A stretch of DNA of 64,000 bases, from positions 124,001 to 188,000 of the forward strand of contig CBDBGD010000002.1 in assembly GCA_965205235.1 (NCBI GenBank), read 5' to 3'. This DNA comes from CBDBGD01 sp965205235 (GTDB taxonomy: Bacteria; Chloroflexota; Dehalococcoidia; Lucifugimonadales; UBA1127). Positions 23,635-30,922 of the stretch are shown here, in pieces. The notes beneath the pieces are model-generated. The model had not been told where the DNA came from. It worked only from the letters and a program-made list of their open reading frames with translations, and ran no database searches. Every line of letters starts with the position of its first letter. Within the stretch, counting starts at the first letter, position 1. The position numbers and the translations under genes are program-made.

Positions 23635-24429
23635 CTACCCAACTCCCGGGGCAATCTGCATGACGGACAGGTACGCGCCCATGGGGTCCTGGACCATGGA
23701 GAATCGTCCGACGTTCTCGACCTTCATGGGCGGGAAGAGGACGTTACCGCCCATCTCCTTCACCATCTCCAGCGAGGCCTCCAGGTCCTCCACCGCCAGG
23801 TAGATGGACCAGTTGGGCGGGACGGGCCCCCACTCCGGGCGTATGGCCATCATCCCGCAGGCGGGCTGACCCTCGAGCGTGAAGACGTTGTACGGGGCGC
23901 CACCCCCACCGGTTGCCGCGTTGGCCTGCCAGCCGAAGAGTCCCCCGTAGAAGGCGGTGGCCGCTGCGACGTCGTTGGTGTAGAGCTCGTTCCAAGCCAG
24001 GGCGCCGGGTTCGCCGAACACCTCGGCGCCGATGCCTTGCTTGGGCTGCCAGACCGCGAATATCGCACCATCGGTGTCCTGGATGATCGCCAGGCGGCCG
24101 GCGTCGAACACGTCGAAGGGGCCGGCAAAGACGGCGCCGCCCAGCTCCTTCGCCCGGGCCGCCGTTGCGTCGGCGTCCTCCACGGTGAAGTAGCTCAGCC
24201 ACCAGGAGCGGCCGCCCCGCTGCTGAAGCTGCTCCTCCGTGACCGGGTACAGGGCGCAGCAGGCCTTACCGGCCTTGCTCAGCATCACGTACTCCATCCC
24301 GGGCCCGATGGGCGTTGACGTCGTCTCCACGTTCAGCAGCCTGGTGTAGAAGGCTTTGGCCTTTTCGATGTCCAGCACGGGCATGTCGGCCCAGCTGAAC
24401 ATCCCCGGCTGATGCTTGGCTATCTCCAT
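23635..24429 (-). CDS. Two-domain VOC/glyoxalase-like protein
   Basis: A 264-residue protein made of two vicinal-oxygen-chelate domains (about 8-125 and 135-262). Each has the beta-alpha-beta-beta-beta units seen as FYTRLLNVE...YVMLSKAGKACCALYPV and FYGGLFGWQANA...YNVFTLEGQPACGMM. The arrangement and length match the CFP30B/hydroxylase-like group. Several glyoxalase-type metal positions are changed (for example FSWADMPVLD at the first position), so enzyme activity is uncertain. The ATG has GGAGGAAGG upstream. It is a single gene upstream of the NUDIX gene on the same strand. Confidence 0.85.
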   Translation of the reverse strand: MEIAKHQPGMFSWADMPVLDIEKAKAFYTRLLNVETTSTPIGPGMEYVMLSKAGKACCALYPVTEEQLQQRGGRSWWLSYFTVEDADATAARAKELGGAVFAGPFDVFDAGRLAIIQDTDGAIFAVWQPKQGIGAEVFGEPGALAWNELYTNDVAAATAFYGGLFGWQANAATGGGGAPYNVFTLEGQPACGMMAIRPEWGPVPPNWSIYLAVEDLEASLEMVKEMGGNVLFPPMKVENVGRFSMVQDPMGAYLSVMQIAPGVG

Positions 24430-24526
24430 CCTTCCTCCTCAGGGGTGACCGGTACGTGTGAGTGTCGGGGCATGATACCCGAAGGACGCATCGGTGAGAA
24501 GATGCTTTGCCTTCGACGGTGGTGGG

Positions 24527-25270
24527 TCACGACGCAGGCGGCTCGGGTTGCCGGCGGATGGCGCGCACGGTGCCCGCGAGGTATACGAGCCAGAAGGGCA
24601 GCGCCACGATGGCGGTGGAGAGCCTGCCGCCCGGCGGCGACCCATCGTCGGAGTCGAGGATGGCGTAGCGCAGGGCGTCGCGGACGCCGACGGGGAGACT
24701 GGAGATGGTGATGATGCCAAAGGCCAGGAGGACCACGATGAGGTAGATGCGGTTGAGGACGCCGCTCTCCCGCTCCTCAGGCGTCTCCAGCTTGCGCCGG
24801 CTCCACGCGTGGACGCCCCAGAGGATGGCGCCGATGCCGGTGAAGATGATGCCGTCCAGCAGTCCCTCCTGGTAGGCTCGCTCCAGGCCCTTGGTGCGGC
24901 GCTCCTCCTCGATGCGGCGGTCCTCCTCCCGCTCGGCCTCCGTCAGCTCCCGAGGGCGGCCTTCGGCGTCGAGGAGGTTGCGGGATGGCATCGGCGGATC
25001 GTCCACCCAACGGGGATGGTAGCTGAAGTCATGGCCGAGGGCGGTGGCAAAGCCGACGTTCACAAGCTGGGCGAGGCCGCCGACGGTGATGAGGAGGCTG
25101 ATGAGAGCCAGGAGGTAGAGGTAGGCGCGGAAGAGGCCTCGGAGGGAGATGTGGACGCTGTCCCCGCGGCGCAGGGTGATGAAATAGTAGACCCCGCTGC
25201 CAATGGCCGCAATGACGCCCAGGACGACCAGGAAGGGCACAAGGGAAGAGACCAGGTCTTCAGGGTCCAC
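24527..25270 (-). CDS. DUF5671-like membrane protein
   Basis: A 247-residue membrane protein with about six helices (9-31, 45-70, 133-152, 170-190, 212-232 among the clearest). A long charged loop (~95-130, EAEREEDRRIEEERRTKGLERAYQEG) between helices two and three may form a short coiled coil in the cytosol. The helix spacing and LYFITLRRGDS-type opening recall DUF5671 proteins; no activity is known. The ATG at 25270 follows GGGAGGCAGCG. It stands between a VOC gene and fhs, with no clear link to either. Confidence 0.7.
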   Translation of the reverse strand: MDPEDLVSSLVPFLVVLGVIAAIGSGVYYFITLRRGDSVHISLRGLFRAYLYLLALISLLITVGGLAQLVNVGFATALGHDFSYHPRWVDDPPMPSRNLLDAEGRPRELTEAEREEDRRIEEERRTKGLERAYQEGLLDGIIFTGIGAILWGVHAWSRRKLETPEERESGVLNRIYLIVVLLAFGIITISSLPVGVRDALRYAILDSDDGSPPGGRLSTAIVALPFWLVYLAGTVRAIRRQPEPPAS

Positions 25271-25356
25271 GCTGCCTCCCCACGGAAAATGGCGGCGCTA
25301 TTTTACTACACCCAACACCTACGCGTTCGGGGGAAGAAAAGAAGGGAGGCCCGCGC

Positions 25357-26985
25357 CTACCGCAGGCCGGTGATGTCGCCGTCCGGGGTGACGTCCATGT
25401 CGAGGGCGCGGGGGCGGGTGGGGAGGCCGGGGAGGGTCTCGATGGGGCCTGCGAGGGCGTAGAGGAAGCCTGCGCCCACGGAGGCCCGGATGTCGACGAT
25501 GGGGAAGGTGTAGCCGGAGGGCCGTCCTTTGCGGGCCGGGTCGTGGGAGATGGAGAGGTGGGTCTTGGCCATGCAGATGGGCAGCTTACCCCAGCCCTGA
25601 GCCCTGAAGGCTCGAAGCTGCCGGCGGGCGGCCAGCGTCCAGCTCACGTCGTCGGCGTTGTAGACGGTGCGTGCCAGGGCCAGCGCCTTCTCCTCGGCCG
25701 ACGCCTCGAGGGGGTAGGCGTAGGTCACATCGGGTGCGTCGACGGCGGCGGCCATGACCGCCTCGGCGAGCTCCGTGCCGCCTGCGCCGCCCTGCTGGAA
25801 GCCGTCGCACTCGGCGGACACGGCCCCGGCGGCGTGGGCGATGTCGGCGACCGCGGCCAGCTCCTTGGGAGTGTCGGTGGGAAAGCGGTTGACGGCGACG
25901 ACGACGGGGAGGTTGAAGCTCCTGACGATGCCGATATGGTGGGCGAGGTTGGGGCCGCCGGCGTGGACCGCCTCGACGTTTGGTTCGCCCAAGTCACGCT
26001 GGCGCACGCCGCCGTGGAACTTCAGGGCTCGCGCGGAGGCGACCAGGACGACGACGTTAGGCACCAGACCACTCTGCCGGGCCTTGATGTGCATGAACTT
26101 CTCAAAGCCAAGGTCGGAGCCGAAGCCCGCCTCGGTGATGACGTAGTCGGCGTAGCCCAGGGCCATGCGGTCGGCGATGATGGAGTTGCAGCCGTGGGCG
26201 ATGTTGCCGAAAGGCCCAGCGTGCACGAGCGCGGGTTGACCCTCCTGCGTCTGAACGAGGTTGGGCATGATGGCGTGTCGCAGCAGGGTGAGGAGCGAAC
26301 CGGCGACGCCAAGGGCTTCGACCGTGACGGGCTCGCCATCGGGCGTCGTGCCCACGACCATGCGGGAGAGGCGTGCGCGGAGGTCGTCGAGGTCCTCGGT
26401 GAGAGCGAGAATCGCCATGATCTCCGATGCGGCGATGAAATCGAAGCGGGTCTGGCGGAGGGGGCTGTTGTTGGCGCCGCCGACACCGGCGACGACGCTG
26501 CGGAGGGCCCGGTCGGAGGCGTCTGTGACTCGGGTCCAGGTGATGCCCGCGGGCTGCAAGCCGCCGGCGGCCTTTCGGTACACGGCGTTCTCGACCAGCG
26601 CGGCGAGGAGGTTGTGCGCCGAGCCGACGGCGTGGGCGTCGCCGGTGAAGTGGATGTTGATCTCGTCCTCCGGCACGACGGTGGCGCGTCCGCCGCCGGT
26701 GCCGCCGCCCTTGATGCCGAAGATGGGGCCCAGGGAGGGCTCGCGCAGGGTGACGGCGGCTTTGCGGCCAAGGAGGCCCAGGCCCTGGGTCAGCCCGACG
26801 GCAGTGGTGGTCTTGCCCTCGCCGGCGGGGGTGGGGGTGATGCCGGTGACGGCGACGAGCACGCCGGTGCGCTGGGCGGGGGGCCGCATGGCGTCGAGGG
26901 AGATCTTGGCCTTGTAGCGGCCGTAGGGGGAGAGGTGGTCGGCATCGATCCCCAGGGCCGCGGCGATGTTCGCTATCGGCTGCAT
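25357..26985 (-). CDS. fhs: Formate-tetrahydrofolate ligase
   Basis: A 542-residue enzyme that makes 10-formyl-THF from formate, ATP and THF in one-carbon metabolism. The ATP loop TPAGEGKTTTAVGL sits near residue 52. LREPSLGPIFGIKGGGTGGG and FTGDAHAVGSAHNLLAA follow, and the C-terminal part has VNRFPTDT and GKLPICMAKTHLS. Length and order match the family (about 555). The ATG at 26985 aligns with the usual MKP-type position; a GTG at 27015 would add ten residues and is the main alternative, since neither has a strong ribosome site. A TATAAT at 27036-27041 (minus strand) fits as its -10 box. No other acetyl-CoA pathway genes lie nearby. Confidence 0.95.
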   Translation of the reverse strand: MQPIANIAAALGIDADHLSPYGRYKAKISLDAMRPPAQRTGVLVAVTGITPTPAGEGKTTTAVGLTQGLGLLGRKAAVTLREPSLGPIFGIKGGGTGGGRATVVPEDEINIHFTGDAHAVGSAHNLLAALVENAVYRKAAGGLQPAGITWTRVTDASDRALRSVVAGVGGANNSPLRQTRFDFIAASEIMAILALTEDLDDLRARLSRMVVGTTPDGEPVTVEALGVAGSLLTLLRHAIMPNLVQTQEGQPALVHAGPFGNIAHGCNSIIADRMALGYADYVITEAGFGSDLGFEKFMHIKARQSGLVPNVVVLVASARALKFHGGVRQRDLGEPNVEAVHAGGPNLAHHIGIVRSFNLPVVVAVNRFPTDTPKELAAVADIAHAAGAVSAECDGFQQGGAGGTELAEAVMAAAVDAPDVTYAYPLEASAEEKALALARTVYNADDVSWTLAARRQLRAFRAQGWGKLPICMAKTHLSISHDPARKGRPSGYTFPIVDIRASVGAGFLYALAGPIETLPGLPTRPRALDMDVTPDGDITGLR

Positions 26986-27035
26986 GTTCACGCTCGAATT
27001 GAGGTTTCTGCGCACGAGGGATGAAGGGCGCGGCC

Positions 27036-27041
27036 ATTATA
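27036..27041 (-). promoter_or_regulatory. -10 box of fhs
   Basis: A perfect TATAAT on the minus strand, 51 bases before the fhs ATG and 21 bases before the alternative GTG. No good -35 box is seen at the normal distance. Confidence 0.5.
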
Positions 27042-27074
27042 CCATTGGGGCGGGCTGCAACGCCGACAAGCAAA

Positions 27075-27096
27075 GGGGCGGCATTGCTGCCGCCCC
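27075..27096 (-). terminator. Rho-independent-like terminator of the sigma/VWA operon
   Basis: A perfect 9-bp stem (GGGGCGGCA / TGCCGCCCC) with a TTGC loop. On the minus strand it is followed by TTTGCTTGT. It lies 35 bp past the stop of the VWA gene, at the end of the sigma-VWA operon and ahead of the fhs promoter. Confidence 0.75.
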
Positions 27097-27130
27097 CCTG
27101 CAAACAGCACGCTCAGGCGGCCGGCGAGCT

Positions 27131-29143
27131 TCAGCGACTGTAGCCCGACGACCCTGGCGCGGACTCGGCGAGGTGGCCCAGCAGGAAGGTGAAATCCTGG
27201 TAGGCGTCCGACCCGCCCAACCGGCCGCTCAGGCCCTGCAGGTACGTGTTCAGGTCGGCCAGGTCCTCCTTCACGTCGCCCGACTCGCCTGCGCCGTCGG
27301 ACAGGGCGCTGTAGCGGTCCGCCGCCAGGGCGACGATGGCGCCAAGCTGCAGGTACGGGTCGCCCGTCGCGTCGAACGTCGTGCGCGGTGCCCCTGCGAG
27401 GTCGGCGCGCTGGCTCCAGGACTGGCCGGTGCTCGGCGCAACCCAGCGCACCTCGACGGACCCCAGGCTCGCAGCGCCTGCCGACTTGGCCCAGTCGTGC
27501 AGCTCCAGCTCGTAGAAGACCGTGGTGGCGGCCCCGGAGGGCAGCTCCGCGAACTCCTTCCGGTCCTGGTCGAACGACTCGTCGGGCGTCACCCGGTTCT
27601 CGTACCCGATGATCCGCCACGACTTCACCACCTCCGGGTCCCACGTCACCTGCGCCCGGGTCTGGTCGGCGAAGGGCGTGGAGAGGGCCAGCCAGTTCTC
27701 CCGTGCGAAGGTGGCCCGCGCCTGGGCGGTGTCGTTCAGGTAGCGGTACCAGCCGTTGCCGTGCTGGGCAAGCTGCTCCAGCAGGTAGTCGTTGTAGTTC
27801 TCGATGCCCACGCCGATGGTGATGAGGCGCAGCGGGTTCTTGGCGTCGCCGTCATGCGCCGAGTCCAGGATGCCGAAGGGGTCCGTCACGTCCACGTTCG
27901 CCACGCCGTCCGACATCAGGATGACGTAGTTGTAGGTGTTCGGGCGCTCCCGCCGCACCTGGTCGGCCAGCCGCACGCCCAGGTCCAGGCCGGCCTGCAC
28001 GTTGGTGCTGCTGTGGGGTGTCAGCCGCCCGATCGAGCTGCCCACCGCATCGTCGTCCGGCCCCGTGTGCTCCACGGTGAGGTGGTCTATCACGTCGTCG
28101 GTGAAATGCACCACGGCGATGCGGTCCTGCGGCCTCAGGCTCTGCCGGATCGTCTCCGCCGCCTCCCGGGCGATGGCCACCCTGTTGCCGTTCGACATCG
28201 ACCCGGAGGCGTCCAGCACCAGCGTGACGTTCACCGGCCTGTCGTCCACGATCTCCGGGGCCTGGAAGGCGATGCGCGCCAGGTGCATGCCGTCGTCCAG
28301 CGGGTGGGTGACCAGGGCGCCGGTGATGGCGAACTCGCCGTCGTTCGGCGGCGGGTCGTAGCGGTAGTCGAAGGCGTTGATCCACTCCTCGGCCCTCACC
28401 GACTCGGGAGCGACCTCGTAGCCGCCGTTCGCCCAACCCAGGGCCAGGTAGTAGGACGTCCGGTCCGTGTCCAGGCTGAAGGTTGAGACAGCGTCCTCCG
28501 CCGTGTTCACGTGCGGCTGGCGACCGTAGTCCTTGAAGGTAGTGGCGGACGGCGCCGACGGACGCTCGACGTAGCCGTCAGAGGCCTCCCTGGTCGCGGT
28601 GGTTGACCCCTGCGACGCGGCTGCGGTTGTCGTGGCTGTTGTTGCCGTCGCTGCCGCCGTCTGGGCCTCAGCCACCATGGCGTCCGCCCGGGGCGCGGCC
28701 GCGGCCGTTGAAGTAGCCGTCGTGGTCGTCGCCGCCGCGGCCGTCGTGGTTGCGGCCGCGGTCGTGGTGGCCGTAGTCGTCGTGGTCGCGGCTGCCGTCG
28801 TCGTCTGGGCTGCGGCCTCGGGCTGCGGCGCTGTCATCGCGGTTGTCGCGACACTCGACTCCTGGTCAAGGCCGCCGGTCCTCCACGGCTCCGCCATCAC
28901 CGCCCAGACGCCCAGGCCAACCACCAGCGCCGTCACCATCATGGCGGTCGCAGGCATGAGGCTCGGCGCGCCCCCCTCGATAGCGCCGAAGAGTCGTCGC
29001 CAGAAGGGGCGGCGGTGCGCTTCCAGGCGTCCCTCCAGCCGCGTCCAGAGGTCCGCCGGCGCCCGGAGCTCCTCCGACTCCGCGGCGAAGTGGGCCCGGA
29101 GCAGTCCTTCCATGTCCATCTCGTGCGGCTCTCTAGTCGACAT
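27131..29143 (-). CDS. Membrane-bound anti-sigma-like/VWA domain fusion protein
   Basis: A 670-residue protein. The N-terminus (~1-60) looks like an anti-sigma domain (LLRAHFAAESEELRAPADLWTRLEGRLE). A single membrane helix follows (~65-88). Residues ~100-200 are an almost pure Ala/Thr linker. Then comes a YfbK-type VWA module with the MIDAS motif LVLDASGSMS, the second Thr site (SSTNVQAGL) and the third site (ILMSDGVANVD); the family's C-terminal domain ends the chain. It overlaps the ECF sigma gene by 11 bp, so the two are coupled. The likely layout is cytosolic sigma binding and an outside VWA domain that senses a ligand or surface. That regulatory reading is inferred from the architecture. 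Confidence 0.82.
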   Translation of the reverse strand: MSTREPHEMDMEGLLRAHFAAESEELRAPADLWTRLEGRLEAHRRPFWRRLFGAIEGGAPSLMPATAMMVTALVVGLGVWAVMAEPWRTGGLDQESSVATTAMTAPQPEAAAQTTTAAATTTTTATTTAAATTTAAAATTTTATSTAAAAPRADAMVAEAQTAAATATTATTTAAASQGSTTATREASDGYVERPSAPSATTFKDYGRQPHVNTAEDAVSTFSLDTDRTSYYLALGWANGGYEVAPESVRAEEWINAFDYRYDPPPNDGEFAITGALVTHPLDDGMHLARIAFQAPEIVDDRPVNVTLVLDASGSMSNGNRVAIAREAAETIRQSLRPQDRIAVVHFTDDVIDHLTVEHTGPDDDAVGSSIGRLTPHSSTNVQAGLDLGVRLADQVRRERPNTYNYVILMSDGVANVDVTDPFGILDSAHDGDAKNPLRLITIGVGIENYNDYLLEQLAQHGNGWYRYLNDTAQARATFARENWLALSTPFADQTRAQVTWDPEVVKSWRIIGYENRVTPDESFDQDRKEFAELPSGAATTVFYELELHDWAKSAGAASLGSVEVRWVAPSTGQSWSQRADLAGAPRTTFDATGDPYLQLGAIVALAADRYSALSDGAGESGDVKEDLADLNTYLQGLSGRLGGSDAYQDFTFLLGHLAESAPGSSGYSR

Positions 29144-29696
29144 TGTTCTCAACCTCTCTTCTGTAGCCCAGGTGTCCCAGCCGCTCCTCCAGGCTGCCGA
29201 GGGCCCGGCTCAGTCGGGACTTCACCGTTCCCTCCCTCACGTCCAGGGATTGGGCCACCTCGGCCACCGTGAGCTCCGCAAAGTAGCGCAGGACGATCAC
29301 CTGCCTGTGCTCGAGACTCAGGCCGGCCAGGGCCGTTCTCACGGCCCGCCGGTCGTCCTGGGTTGCCGCGGCCTCGGCCGGGTCGGCAGTGTCTCCGCGC
29401 AGGTCTTCCTCCTCCTCGAGGCTGCGGACCGGGAGCGACCGCCTTCTGCGCTGCGACAGGACCACGTTGACCAGGATGCGGACCAGCCAGGGCTTGAGCG
29501 GGTATCCCTTTCGGAACCCTCGGATCCCCCGCCAGGCTGAGAGCAGCGCTTCCTGAACGTGGTCCTCCGCATGGCTCCTGTTGCCCGTCATCAGGCAGGC
29601 TGTGCCGAACAGGACGTCCTTGTACCGCTCCACCACGTACCGAAAGGCGTCGCGGTCGCCGTCCTGACAGCGTGCAATGGCCAGTTCTTCGGTCAT
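29133..29696 (-). CDS. ECF-family RNA polymerase sigma factor
   Basis: A 187-residue ECF sigma factor. Region 2 lies at ~15-80 (AFRYVVERYKDVLFGTACLMTG, then DHVQEALLSAWRGI and KPWLVRILVNVVLSQRRRR). An acidic linker follows (LEEEEDLRG). Region 4 is at ~125-175 (LSLEHRQVIVLRYFAELTVAEVAQSLDVREGTVKSRL), the helix-turn-helix that reads -35 boxes. Its stop overlaps the start of the anti-sigma/VWA gene by 11 bp, which is the usual order for an ECF factor and its membrane-bound inhibitor. Its own target promoters are not evident in the window. Confidence 0.94.
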   Translation of the reverse strand: MTEELAIARCQDGDRDAFRYVVERYKDVLFGTACLMTGNRSHAEDHVQEALLSAWRGIRGFRKGYPLKPWLVRILVNVVLSQRRRRSLPVRSLEEEEDLRGDTADPAEAAATQDDRRAVRTALAGLSLEHRQVIVLRYFAELTVAEVAQSLDVREGTVKSRLSRALGSLEERLGHLGYRREVENNVD

Positions 29697-29835
29697 GCAG
29701 CTTCCCTCGTCGATGGTTGTGCCGGAGGGCCCTCTGCCGGATAGTATGCGCGATCTGACGAAACGGTTCCCTGGGGTTGGCCGGAGGAGCTGTCTTGCAG
29801 AAGGCTCAAGCTAGAGACGCGGCCGCCGGGACGAG

Positions 29836-30207
<372 letters not shown>

Positions 30208-30242
30208 GTCGCCCCTCCTCACTCGTCGCGAGTTCGCATATA

Positions 30243-30695
30243 GTGAAGGGAATCTTCAGCGTAGGCAAGGAGGCCGCCATCAACATCTACCTGCACTTCA
30301 ACGGAAACTGCCGGGAGGCGTTCGAGTTCTACCGGTCGGTGTTCGGGGGCGAGTTCGCCATACTAGCCACCTTCCGCGAGGGGCCGGACGGCATGGGGGT
30401 GCCGGAGGAGGAGATGGACAACATCATGCACGTGTCGTACGAGATCGGCGGGACGACGCTGATGGGGAGCGACGTGCCCTCGACCTTCGGGATGCCGGTG
30501 AAGCAGGGGAACAACTTCTCGATCTCGTACCAGCCGGGGAGCCGGGAGGAGACGGAGGAGCTGTTCGGCAAACTGTCGGCGGGCGGGACGGTGATGATGC
30601 CGCTGCAGGACATGTTCTGGGGCGCGTACTTCGGGGGGTGCCGGGACAAGTTCGGCATCAACTGGATGGTGAACTACAACGCACCGCAGAGCTAG
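30243..30695 (+). CDS. PhnB-like VOC protein (3-demethylubiquinone methyltransferase fold)
   Basis: A protein of up to 150 residues of the PhnB-like group: INIYLHFNGNCREAFEFYRSVFGGEF, HVSYEIGGTTLMGSD, FSISYQPGSREETEELFGKLSAGG, then DMFWGAYFGGCRDKFGINWMVNY. These proteins often carry 3-dmu-9_3-mt annotation but lack methyltransferase sites. The start is not settled. GTG at 30243 is the first legal codon but has no ribosome site. A strong AAGGAGG (30267-30273) lies five bases before an ATC at 30279, where family members usually begin. Either ATC is used or the start ATG was lost by a single G-to-C change. Confidence 0.85.
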   Translation: MKGIFSVGKEAAINIYLHFNGNCREAFEFYRSVFGGEFAILATFREGPDGMGVPEEEMDNIMHVSYEIGGTTLMGSDVPSTFGMPVKQGNNFSISYQPGSREETEELFGKLSAGGTVMMPLQDMFWGAYFGGCRDKFGINWMVNYNAPQS

Positions 30696-30719
30696 GGTCT
30701 GCACGGAATCCAGGGGCGG

Positions 30720-30778
30720 GGCAAGGCTCCCCGCCTCTCCTGGGGGGAGAGGTCGGCGCGCAGCGGCGGGTGAGGGGT
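30720..30778. repeat. Palindromic repeat (Box CCGCC/GGCGGGTGAGG)
   Basis: This holds a CGGGGCAAGGCTCCCCG hairpin and GCCTCTCCTGGGGGGAGAGG, closed by GCGGCGGGTGAGG. A near copy lies at 20-82, and the closing block recurs inverted in the 96-bp tandem unit at 53.9-54.1 kb. It occupies the 227-bp gap between the VOC gene and hppA. Confidence 0.6.
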
Positions 30779-30866
30779 ATCTCCCGTTCGTGGTCATCCC
30801 CCCCGTTCGTGGCGAGCCTGTCGACCACACCACAACCCCCCGGCTCCGTTGACGCCGCCGCGCGCT

Positions 30867-30884
30867 TGTGATAGTTTTCTCACA
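30867..30884. promoter_or_regulatory. TGTGA-N8-TCACA palindrome upstream of hppA
   Basis: TGTGATAGTTTTCTCACA is a perfect 5-bp-armed inverted repeat. It resembles a CRP/FNR-family site but with a spacer of eight rather than six. It lies 39 bp ahead of the hppA start, inside an AT-richer patch, so an operator role is possible but weakly supported. Confidence 0.35.
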
Positions 30885-30922
30885 GTCTCTCGACCCGTAT
30901 CTCACGCTGGGGGAGTGCCGCC

